A DNA stretch of 64,000 bases, taken from the NCBI RefSeq assembly GCF_030684895.1, contig NZ_JAUXXP010000046.1, positions 62,001 through 126,000 of the forward strand, given 5' to 3'. This DNA is from Pseudomonas sp. (GTDB taxonomy: Bacteria > Pseudomonadota > Gammaproteobacteria > Pseudomonadales > Pseudomonadaceae). Made by a program: the position numbers and the translations under genes. The notes beneath the pieces are model-generated. The model was not told where the DNA came from. It searched no databases and worked only from the letters and a program-made list of their open reading frames with translations. Below, in pieces: positions 9,795 to 18,500 of this stretch (position 1 is its first letter; each line of letters opens with the position of its first letter).

Positions 9795-10745
9795 ATGATG
9801 TTATTTCCGTATCTTAAGTGGTCATCTATTCTATATATTCCATGGCTTTTTTGGATGCTCACAATACCCTCTCCGTCTATCAATGGTGGGGGCTTAGAAT
9901 TACTAGTCGAGTTCTCTATCATTGTTTTCGCATTTATCATGATGGGCTTTAGTAGTTGGTTTATGTGGGCAGATGAACCACGCTACAAGTATTATCTGAT
10001 TCAAACGGGCCTAGGTTTTATCGTTGCCTTGCTCGCCTCGTTACTTACATATCAAACCGATCCGCACGGCACAGATCTTTTTTTGGTTTGCGCCGGTATG
10101 GCCTTTAGTGTCTTTATGGGGCTGATCGGCTGGGATTACTTGCAAGACCTTTATCTGCGTGTATTCGCTCACGATGGCAGTGGTTTTAATCGTCAGACCG
10201 GCATGCTCACTATCGGCCGGCGCTTTCAAAGGCCCTTTAGCGCCCCTCTCTACGAGTTCGACGCCACCCTGGAGTTTCGCCCCGGTCCCCACGGTAATAG
10301 CGGCTTCACGATTTGGCTGCATCACCGCTACACCTCGGTCGAGGTGTTCCTTGGAGGCAAAATCCAGTCCCTGGGTATGAACCTTGAAGAGGCGCTGGCC
10401 TTTTGGGATACCTTGCAGCGCTATATGGATATAACCCAACCATTACCCGAGCTGCCGATTCTCGAACAGTTCCGCCACCTCGATCCGGCTACTGCCAAAC
10501 ATGACCAGCAGAGCGAGCGCGACCCGCGCCGTTGGCGTGATATGCCTTACAAAGTTTGGGAGCGCCGCGGTCGTGCAGAGATGATGAAACGTAACCGTGA
10601 ATACAAGTGGCAAGAACAACCCTGCATTCTCCAATCCAAGATCGACCCGAACCTCAGCATCGAAGCTTATTACCGTCAGCAAGAGGCCAAAGGTATTCAA
10701 GCCACGCCTAAAGGCGATGATTTCGATAACGTCCATCGCCGCTGA
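9795..10745 (+). CDS. Unrecognised inner-membrane protein, probably 5'-truncated by the IS
   Basis: I do not recognise the family. The first 110 residues hold about four hydrophobic helices (around 10-27, 35-57, 70-88, 94-112). The remaining 200 residues are soluble and charged, with LYEFDATLEFRPGPHGNSGF and LGMNLEEALAFWDTLQRYM, and a basic C-terminus. The open frame continues upstream of this ATG to at least 9726, the right border of the IS, and reads like protein (DGLYINQKRWNFDNTSKW). The true start is therefore probably lost or separated by the insertion. The hydrophobic part is much more AT-rich than the cytoplasmic part and than neighbouring genes. Whether it is still expressed, perhaps from IS-derived signals, is unknown. 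Confidence 0.75.
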   Translation: MMLFPYLKWSSILYIPWLFWMLTIPSPSINGGGLELLVEFSIIVFAFIMMGFSSWFMWADEPRYKYYLIQTGLGFIVALLASLLTYQTDPHGTDLFLVCAGMAFSVFMGLIGWDYLQDLYLRVFAHDGSGFNRQTGMLTIGRRFQRPFSAPLYEFDATLEFRPGPHGNSGFTIWLHHRYTSVEVFLGGKIQSLGMNLEEALAFWDTLQRYMDITQPLPELPILEQFRHLDPATAKHDQQSERDPRRWRDMPYKVWERRGRAEMMKRNREYKWQEQPCILQSKIDPNLSIEAYYRQQEAKGIQATPKGDDFDNVHRR

Positions 10746-10751
10746 TAAATG

Positions 10752-11312
10752 TTATGACCCCTCCCTCTGCAGCTTGTTCTGCAGCATTTCCAGTTGTTCC
10801 AGCGCGGCGCGAGCTTCATCGAGCTCGGTTTGGCTGCGTGCACCGGACTGGGCGGCTTGTTCGATGCGTTCGCGGATGGCGGGGATCTGCTGGACGCCGC
10901 TGGCGTAGGCCATGATCTGGTCGCGGGTTTGCTGGTCTTCAAAGGCGCTGTACTGCGCCGGATCGGCCATTTGGGCGGGGCTGGCGGGTTGGCGCGGTTT
11001 GAGTTGGCCGAGGGCCGGGCTGCGTGGGTCGCCTTGGTCGGCCATTAGCTGGATCAGCATTTGCGCTTCCTGGGCATTCAGGTGCGTCTCGCGTGGCGGT
11101 TCTTCCGCAGGTTTTTCTGCGGGCGTTGGGATTGCAGCGGGCTGCTGTGCCGGCAGGGCGGCGGGCATCTCTGGCAAGCGGATGGGCGGGCTGGTCGGTA
11201 TTGCGGCCTGTGCTGCAACGGCTGGCGCGGTGTCGGCCTGGGGCGTGCGCACGACGACGATGGTCACCGCCGTGATCACGCCGAGCATGCCGATGCTGAG
11301 CCAGGCCTTCAT
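10752..11312 (-). CDS. Unrecognised proline-rich membrane-anchored protein of the phospholipase operon
   Basis: 186 residues with no family I can name. An N-terminal signal anchor (about residues 4-22, LSIGMLGVITAVTIVVV) is followed by a Pro/Ala-rich, probably extended stretch (about 27-75) and a C-terminal helical part (about 76-186) rich in Gln, Ala and Glu, ending in an amphipathic helix (ELDEARAALEQLEMLQNKL). This layout suggests a periplasmic protein tethered to the inner membrane. Its ATG overlaps the stop of the foldase gene by four bases (ATGA), so the two are translationally coupled. The architecture resembles steric lipase chaperones in outline (anchor, Pro-rich spacer, helices), but it is far shorter and I see no sequence match. 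Confidence 0.8.
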   Translation of the reverse strand: MKAWLSIGMLGVITAVTIVVVRTPQADTAPAVAAQAAIPTSPPIRLPEMPAALPAQQPAAIPTPAEKPAEEPPRETHLNAQEAQMLIQLMADQGDPRSPALGQLKPRQPASPAQMADPAQYSAFEDQQTRDQIMAYASGVQQIPAIRERIEQAAQSGARSQTELDEARAALEQLEMLQNKLQREGS

Positions 11313-12559
11313 AGCCCTTCTACCTTGGCGTTGGCCAGCAGGGCGTTGACGCGGGCCTGGAAGGCTTGGGTCAGCTGCTCCTTGGCCACGGCCTGGTTGA
11401 CCTCATAGCGTACGCTGGGGTCGCTCAGTGGCAGTTGCCTGTCCTCACGGCTGCGCACCTGCACGATCTCGAATGCGCCGTCGATCAGCATCGGCTGGGA
11501 AATGCTGTCCGCCTTCTGCAGCAGGGCAGTCTTGTGCAGAAAGTCCAGCTGCGCATCCTCTGGGCGAATCAGGCCAAGGTCGCCGGGTGGCGTGTGGCTC
11601 TTGGTGTCGGCCAGAGAGTAGCGGCGCACTGCATCATCGAAGCTCAGACCCTTTTGCAGTTCGGCATATACCCGGTCGGCACTGGCCTGGTCAGCCAAAC
11701 GGATATGGCTGGCCTGCACTTGAGCAACGTTGAGATAGAGCTGCAGATTGCGTTGGTAATAGGCCTCGGCATCTGCATCACTGACCTGACGGGCGCGCTC
11801 GCGCAGGCTGGCGGTTTCATGGTGGAAGTCGTTGTGCAGGCCAAGCTGATGCAGGTATTTGTGGCGGATCAGTTTGTCGCGTACCAACTGGCGGATGCCT
11901 GCTTGTTCGTCCGGGCTGAAACCCTTCTGCTCAAGCTGATACCAGAGGTAGTCGCGCAGCGCCTGCTGACGCACCTGTTCGGCCAGGTACACCAGGTTGC
12001 CCTGCTGCAGCTCCACTCGACCTTGTACGTTATCGCCCTGATACAGCTCCAGCAGGTTCAGGCGTTGTTCAGGCTGGCCGGGGAACTGCCAACTGATCAG
12101 TTGCACCTGCGCCGCGTCGGCCTGCTGCTCGGGGCTCAATTGCAGGCTATCGATTACTACGCCCTGGGTCTGTGTGGTCAGCACCTGGCGTAGGCGCGCA
12201 CTGCTTAGCGCTTGTGGCTGGCGTAGGAAGGGCCGTACATCGTGGTCGAACTGGCGGCCGTAGACCTGCTCGATCAGGTTGGCGGCTTCGCGCTCGACCA
12301 GGGCATCCAGATCGCTGCTGTATTTGCTGCTCAGCTCGGCTTCCACCTCGCGGGCCAGTAGATGGTTTTCCGCCAGACCCGTGCGCAGCAGGCGCAGGTC
12401 GGTATTGAATTTGACCCGGGTCATGGCCTGCTCCAGCAGGCCGATGCTTTTGCCGGGCAGGCGTTCACCGTTGATATGCATGTCCTGGCTGCCCAGGGCC
12501 GACAGGCAGATGCCGGTCAGCCCCAGTACCAGCAAACTGCGCTGGATAAGCCCGCGCAC
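11309..12559 (-). CDS. Exported parvulin-type peptidyl-prolyl isomerase / foldase
   Basis: PpiC/SurA-like folding factor. From the GTG at 12559, directly after the phospholipase stop codon, the product is 416 residues with an N-terminal signal peptide (LIQRSLLVLGLTGICLSALG). A helical chaperone-like region (about 35-260) is followed by a parvulin domain (about 270-365) with ASHIRL, SFDDAVRRYS, GGDLG-like PPGDLGLI and FEIVQV strands, then a C-terminal helix. Other GTG starts exist at 12571 and 12595; there is no ATG. The gene lies between the phospholipase C-like gene and the anchored protein with no spacer, which suggests a helper dedicated to that secreted enzyme rather than a general SurA. 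Confidence 0.85.
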   Translation of the reverse strand: MRGLIQRSLLVLGLTGICLSALGSQDMHINGERLPGKSIGLLEQAMTRVKFNTDLRLLRTGLAENHLLAREVEAELSSKYSSDLDALVEREAANLIEQVYGRQFDHDVRPFLRQPQALSSARLRQVLTTQTQGVVIDSLQLSPEQQADAAQVQLISWQFPGQPEQRLNLLELYQGDNVQGRVELQQGNLVYLAEQVRQQALRDYLWYQLEQKGFSPDEQAGIRQLVRDKLIRHKYLHQLGLHNDFHHETASLRERARQVSDADAEAYYQRNLQLYLNVAQVQASHIRLADQASADRVYAELQKGLSFDDAVRRYSLADTKSHTPPGDLGLIRPEDAQLDFLHKTALLQKADSISQPMLIDGAFEIVQVRSREDRQLPLSDPSVRYEVNQAVAKEQLTQAFQARVNALLANAKVEGL

Positions 12560-12560
12560 C

Positions 12561-13550
12561 TTACAGGCCACCCTGGCCGTAGAAGGTGTTGGCACCCTTG
12601 GTCAGCACGCTGACGGTGAGAGCTATAGATTCGGGAATCAGCTCCTTGGCCACTCGCAGGCGGGTGGCGTAGCTGGTGTCGTACAGTGGCTCGGGGCGCT
12701 GGTAGGCGACCTGGGCGGTCTGGGTCAGCAGATCGCGGATCGGCTTCTGCGGGTCGTAACTGCCGACGCGGTTGGCCACTGCCGCCATATTGTTCAGGCC
12801 TTCGCTGAAGTAGTGGTCGTCGACCCAGCCTTCCCAGCCGGAGTGGCCATTGCCCGACGTAACCCAGGCATGGTGCGGTTGCGCGACATCACCGGTGGTG
12901 TGCAGCGAGTAGCCGATGGTCTGCAGCGAGGGCGCGTTCTTGAACTGATCGAACCAGTACTTGGCCAGGTTATCGATGGGCTGGAAGGCCGCCGTCTGGA
13001 AGTCGCCGTAGTGGGTCTGCCAGTTGGAGTAGGTGCCCTGACGGTAATGCGCTTCGGTGGTGTCGAAGTCGCTCTTCTTCAGCTCGCGGTTGTACAGGTA
13101 GACCATGGCGTACCAGTCGACATCGCCGCTCCAGCTGCCATCCACCTTGCGGTAGCGGTAGTCGTAACCGCCGTGGTCGTTGCCGTGGGCGTCGCCCTGG
13201 CGGGCCATGTTGATAAAGTGCCAATAGGAGGTGTAGTTGACCAGCGAAGCCGCTGCGCCATACACCGGCGCGTGCTCGTAGCCGACCCACCAGCCGCCCA
13301 GGCGGGTGTCCTGGAAGTCATCGACGTCGTAGGCGGCCTGGCCGAGGATTTCCCCGGCGCGGGCTTCGCTGCCGGCTGCACCGACGTAGAACTGGTAGGC
13401 GCGTTTCATCTCGGGCGTGGCATGCGCCGAGTTGAGAAAAGCCAGGGCATCCTTGACGATATTTTTGTGCGTGGGTTGCGACCAGGCGCTGGCATGGCTG
13501 GCACTAAAAGCCAGGCCTAGACCAACGACCAGGGAGGTGAGGGTTTTCAT
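12561..13550 (-). CDS. Exported zinc-dependent phospholipase C-like hydrolase
   Basis: 329 residues with a signal peptide of 22 residues ending ASA. The predicted mature protein starts with Trp23, as in Bacillus/Clostridium phospholipase C and S1/P1 nucleases, where the N-terminal Trp binds zinc. Further ligand candidates are His28, an Asp in YDVDDF (76-79), His217 and Asp221 and His227 in LHTTGDVAQPHH, and His236 and Glu240 in HSGWE. The H-x3-D-x5-H spacing and the last H-x3-E pair match Bacillus cereus PLC better than P1 nuclease, which ends H-x3-D. The ATG at 13550 was chosen because it places the signal peptide at the N-terminus. It is the first gene of a three-gene operon with a foldase and an anchored protein. 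The substrate is inferred from the family only. Confidence 0.85.
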   Translation of the reverse strand: MKTLTSLVVGLGLAFSASHASAWSQPTHKNIVKDALAFLNSAHATPEMKRAYQFYVGAAGSEARAGEILGQAAYDVDDFQDTRLGGWWVGYEHAPVYGAAASLVNYTSYWHFINMARQGDAHGNDHGGYDYRYRKVDGSWSGDVDWYAMVYLYNRELKKSDFDTTEAHYRQGTYSNWQTHYGDFQTAAFQPIDNLAKYWFDQFKNAPSLQTIGYSLHTTGDVAQPHHAWVTSGNGHSGWEGWVDDHYFSEGLNNMAAVANRVGSYDPQKPIRDLLTQTAQVAYQRPEPLYDTSYATRLRVAKELIPESIALTVSVLTKGANTFYGQGGL

Positions 13551-13702
13551 AGGGAAGGCGCTCTTTTGTTGTTGGAGTTGAGCAGTATTAGCGGTCATTG
13601 ATGGCAGAACTGTTGCAATGCCGCACGCCAACTTAAAGCCTATGCGCCGGGTTGCCTCAACCCAACTAAGGTTTGGTGGTATAGACCAATTTGCTTGTGG
13701 TG

Positions 13703-15349
13703 TTACTCCGCGCCGCCGTCCTCGTGATGCAGAGCCCCTGTCTCGCTGCTTTCCAGCACCACATAGGCGCTGGCGCAGAACAGTGAGTTGAGGCGTTTCA
13801 TATCGGCGATCAGCTCCATATGCAGGGCGCTGGTTTCGATGCTTTGCACCACCTGATGGTGCAGCCGGCTGACATGGGCGTGGGCCAGGCGGCGTTCCTG
13901 GGCGCGGAAGCGGCGTTTCTCGCGCAGCAACTGGCGCGCGCTCTCTTTGTCGCCGGAGAGAAACACCGAGAGGCCCAGGCGCAGGTTGGCCAGTAGCTGG
14001 GCATGTAGGGCGGTGAGTTCTTCCAGGCCGCTGTCTGAGAACGAATGGCGCTGCGCAGTTTTCTGATCCTGCACTTTTCCGAGCATACGTTCGATGATGT
14101 CGCCGGCCTGCTCCAGGTTCACCGCCAGCTCGATGATCTCCGCCCAGCGCCGGCTGTCGTGCTCACTCAACACCTCGCGCGGCACCTGCGCCAGGTAGAG
14201 TTTGACCGCGCTATAGAGTGCATCGACATCATCATCCAGGCGGCGCAGCTCCTTGCCCAGGGCCGTCTGCCCGCCACTCAGGACTTCCAGCAGATGGTTG
14301 AGCATGGTCTCGATCAGGTCGCCGATGCGCAGGGTTTCGCGCACCGCATTGGCCAGCGCCAGACTCGGTGTGGCGAGCGCGGTGGGGTCGAGGTGGCGCG
14401 GGCGGGCGACGCCGTTTTCATCCGGGCGATCCGGCAGCAGCCAATTGCAGAAGCGCGCCATCAGCCCAACCGTGGGCAGCATCAGCAGGCAGCGCAGGCT
14501 GTTGTAGAGCAGGTGAAAGGCGATCACCAACTCCTCGGGCCGCCACTTCAGGCTGTCCAGCCAGTTGGCCAGTGGGTCGAGGAACGGCATCACCAGCAGC
14601 AGGCCGATCAGTTTGTACAGCAGGCTACCCAGGGCCACGCGCCGGCCCGCCGGGGTTTGCAGGCTGCTGGTGAGAAAGGCCAGCACGCCGCTGCCGATAT
14701 TCGCGCCAATCACCAGGCCGATAGCCACCGGCAGGCTGATCAGGCCAGCACCGGTCAGCGTTGCGGTGAGCAGCACGGCGGCCAGGCTGGAATAGGAAAT
14801 CAGCGCGAACAGCGCGCCGACCAGGGCGTCCAACAGCAGGTCGCCAGTCAGCGAGGCGAACAGCACGCGGATGCCCTGCTCCTGGGTGATCGGCGTGGCC
14901 GCAGCAACGATCAGCTCGAGTGCCAGCAGCATCAGGCCCAGGCCGATGGCCACGCGGCCAAGCTGGCCGGCGCGGGTTTGCTTGCGCGAGAGAAAGAACA
15001 CCACGCCGAGAAAGATCAGCAGCGGGCTTAGCCAGCTCAGGTCGAGGGTCAGCACCCGTGCCATCAACGCGGTGCCGACATCTGCACCAAGCATGATCGC
15101 CAGCGCTGGAGTCAGCGCCATCAGGCCCTGGGCGACGAACGAGGTGACCAGCAGGGCGGTGGCGTTGCTGCTCTGCACCAGCGCGGTCACGCCGATGCCA
15201 GCGGCAAAGGCCAGCGGCCGTTTGCTGACGTTGTGGCTAAGCACCTTGCGCAGGTGCGAGCCATACACCCGCAGGATGCCGGTTCGCACAATATGGGTGC
15301 CCCAGATCAGCAAGGCGACGGCAGACAGAAGATTAAGCAGGGTGAGCAT
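13703..15349 (-). CDS. Na+/phosphate cotransporter-like protein (NptA family) with PhoU-like tail
   Basis: 548 residues. The first 310 form two homologous blocks of membrane helices typical of Na/Pi-cotransporter family II, with the QSSNATALLVTSF and YSSLAAVLLTATL repeats that contain the transport signature. The last 200 residues are cytoplasmic helices of PhoU type (HLLEVLSGGQTALGKELRRLDDDVD, then ERRLAHAHVSRLHHQVVQSIETSALHMELIADMKRLN). Probable role: sodium-coupled phosphate uptake or efflux control. It stands alone, 150 bases from the phospholipase operon on the same strand. The link between a phosphate carrier and a phospholipase is suggestive but not proven. Confidence 0.92.
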   Translation of the reverse strand: MLTLLNLLSAVALLIWGTHIVRTGILRVYGSHLRKVLSHNVSKRPLAFAAGIGVTALVQSSNATALLVTSFVAQGLMALTPALAIMLGADVGTALMARVLTLDLSWLSPLLIFLGVVFFLSRKQTRAGQLGRVAIGLGLMLLALELIVAAATPITQEQGIRVLFASLTGDLLLDALVGALFALISYSSLAAVLLTATLTGAGLISLPVAIGLVIGANIGSGVLAFLTSSLQTPAGRRVALGSLLYKLIGLLLVMPFLDPLANWLDSLKWRPEELVIAFHLLYNSLRCLLMLPTVGLMARFCNWLLPDRPDENGVARPRHLDPTALATPSLALANAVRETLRIGDLIETMLNHLLEVLSGGQTALGKELRRLDDDVDALYSAVKLYLAQVPREVLSEHDSRRWAEIIELAVNLEQAGDIIERMLGKVQDQKTAQRHSFSDSGLEELTALHAQLLANLRLGLSVFLSGDKESARQLLREKRRFRAQERRLAHAHVSRLHHQVVQSIETSALHMELIADMKRLNSLFCASAYVVLESSETGALHHEDGGAE

Positions 15350-15560
15350 GGTGCTGCTCCCTGGCGCGTCAGCCCGGTTGCAGCGTGACGCGTGGTTTTT
15401 ACTTGTTATAAAGGCCCATCTTGTAGAAGCGCAGACCCTGTATTTAGCTTTAGCTGGGGTTGGCCATCCGCGCCAGCGCGCGACACAGACTGTCGTGCAA
15501 TGCCGCCAGGCTGCGTGAGCTGATAACCTTGGCCGCTACTGAACGGATGCGATTCTGCCG

Positions 15561-18500
15561 ATGCTTACGCTCTACCACGCACCAGACCTGGAAACCCTTG
15601 GCGAGCTGGCCACCACCCTGCTTGCCACGCCGATGCGCGAACCTTTTGCGCCGGCCTTGGTGGTGGTGCCGAGCCAGGGTATGGGGCGCTGGCTGACCTT
15701 GGAGCTGGCGCGTAAGCAGGGCATCGCCATGCAGCTGGAGGTGCAGCTGCCGGCCAAGTTTGTCTGGGACCTGTCGCGCCTGGCTTTGGGCCAGCTGCCG
15801 GAGCAATCGGCGTTCAGCCCCAGCAGCCTGAGCTGGCGCTTGTATGACTGGCTGTGCGAACCGGCTCACCTGAGTGAGGCGCCGCGCCTGGCGCATTACC
15901 TGGACGGTGGCGATGAGCGCCGCAGGCTGTCATTGGCCGTTAAGATCGCCGACGTATTCGACCAATACCTGCTGTATCGCGATGACTGGCTGGCCGCCTG
16001 GGAGCGCAATGAACTGCTTGATCTTGGCCCGGACGAAGCCTGGCAGGCGCTGCTCTGGCGCGAGCTGACACGCGACGGCCATCCGCATCGTGCTCGTCTA
16101 CTGGAAGAGCTGCTTGCCCGCTTGCATCAGCCTGAACCCATGCTGGGGTTGCCCGAGCGCGTGCTGGTATTCGGCATCAGCTCCCTGCCGCCGCACCATA
16201 TGCGCGTGTTAGAAGGCCTAGCGCGGCATACGGAAGTGATTATTTTCGCCCTCAATCCCTGCCGCGAAGCCTGGGGCGAGATTCGCGATATCCGTGAATT
16301 GGCGCGGCAGCCCGAAGCCGGTCCAGAAGACTGGTATCTGGATGTCGGCCATCCGCTATTGGCCAGCCTGGGCAAGCAGGGCCGCGACTTTTTCGACAGC
16401 CTGTTCAGCCTGGCTTCCAGTGAAGGCAGCCAGGAAATCGGCCTGTATTCCGAGGATGCCGACCTGCACGACGCCAGCCTGTTGCAGGCGCTGCAGAACG
16501 ATATTCTGCGCCTGCGTACTCGCGCCGCCGATGAGCGCCTGCAGCTGCGCGAAGACGACCGCTCGCTGGAGCTGCACATCGCCCACTCGCCGCTGCGCGA
16601 GGTGGAAATCCTGCATGACCAGCTGCTTGCACGCTTTGCCGCCGAGCCCGGCCTGACCCCCGATCAGGTGGTGGTGCTGACCCCGGATATCGAGCGTTAC
16701 GCGCCCTATATCGAGGCGGTGTTCGCCCCCCGCGAAGGTGTGCCGCGGATTCCTTTCAGCCTGGCCGACCGCAGCCTGCGCGCGGAAATCCCGCTGATCG
16801 AGGCCTTCCTCAACCTGTTGGCGCTGCCGGATAGCCGCTTTGCCGCCGAGGAAATCCTCGCCTGGCTGGAACAGCCGGCCATCGCCCGTCGCGCCGGTAT
16901 CGAAGCCGAAGACCTGCCGCTGCTGCGCGACTGGCTGCGCGACGCTGGCGTGCGCTGGGGCCGCGATGAAACGCACCGCGAGCAGCTGGGTCTGCCCGCC
17001 GATGCCGCCTTTACCTGGAGGCAAGGGTTGGATCGCCTGCTGCTGGGCTTTGCCGCGCCGCCGCAACTGGCCGGCCTGGCCGCGCCGCTGCTGGGCACCA
17101 GTTGGCCGCTGGATGCGTTGGAAGGCGGGCGCACACAACTGCTCGGGCGGTTGGCCGGTTTTGTCGAGCGTCTGTCCGCGCTGGCACAGAGCCTGCAACG
17201 GCCACGACCTTTGCGTGAGTGGGCCGAGAGCCTGCAAGGGCTGATCGATCAGCTGTTCGATGAACGCGAGGCTGGTGACACCTTGTTGCTGCTGTCCAAG
17301 GCCTGCGCCGCGCTCAAAGAACAGGGCGACGCCTCAGGGGTCGAGCGGCCGATAGAGCTGGCGCTGATTCGTCAGCAGCTGACCGCCGCCCTGGAGCAGG
17401 GCAGCGCCGCCTCGGGTTTCCTCACCGGCGCGGTGACCTTCTGCACCATGGTGCCGATGCGCAGCCTGCCGTTCCGCCTGGTCTGCCTGCTCGGCCTGGA
17501 TGACGGTGCATTGCCGCGCCGTACCCCGGCGGCGGGCTTCGACCTGATCGGCCAGAAACCCCGCCGTGGCGACCGGGCACGGCGTCTGGATGACCGTTAT
17601 CTGCTCTTGGAAATCCTCCTCTCGGCCCGTGGCGGCCTGTACCTGAGCTATGTCGGCCGCGACCCACGCAGCAACGCCGAGCTGCCGCCCTCGGTGCTGG
17701 TCAGCGAACTGCTCGATGTGGTTGACCTCACGGCTGTCGTACCAACCTGTAGGAGCGAGCTTGCTCGCGATCCGGGCAACGCCGAAAAATCGCGAGCAAG
17801 CTCGCTCCTACAAAAGCAAAAAGCCAGCGCTCACATCACTCACCACCATCCATTGCAACCCTTCGCGCCGGGCAACTTCGCCGGTAACCGCCATGCCGGC
17901 TTTGCCGCGCCCTGGTTCCGCGCCGCCCAGCGTTTGAGTCAGACGGTGGAAGCTCCCGCTCCCTTTGCCAGCCGGCTGGATAAGCCGGATAAAGACTGGC
18001 CGGGCGGCGCTCCGCTCAGCATCGAACCCAGCCAGCTGATCCACTGCTTTAAACACCCGGCGCGCTACCTGCTGGAACAGCGTCTCGGCCTGCGCCTGGC
18101 GCAGAGCGAGGAAACCCTGGCCGGCGACGAGCCGTTCAGCGTCGAGTGGACCAGCCAGCACGGCCTGCGCCAATTGGCCTTGCAGGCCATCGAGCAGGGC
18201 TGGAGCGAGCGTCAGGAGCGCGCTGTGGCGGCTGCCTCCGGCTGGCTGCCGGTGGGCGAACTGGGCCAGGCGCACTGGGGGCAAATTCGCGGGCCGATTC
18301 GCGCCTTTGCGCCAACCCTGTTCGACGAACGCCCGGATGACGCGCCGCAACCGCTGCTGGTGGACCTCGAACTGGCTGGCGTACGTATCCACGGCTGGCT
18401 CGATGGCGTGACCCGCGACGGGCTGTTCGACTACCGCCTGCGCGACCTCGGCGCGTGGGAGCTGGCGCCGTTCTGGCTGCGTCATCTGCTGCTCAACTGC

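Noticed and set aside
17700-17870. recC as a pseudogene broken by the REP
   Set aside because: The frame stays open through the palindrome and conserved RecC sequence continues on both sides.
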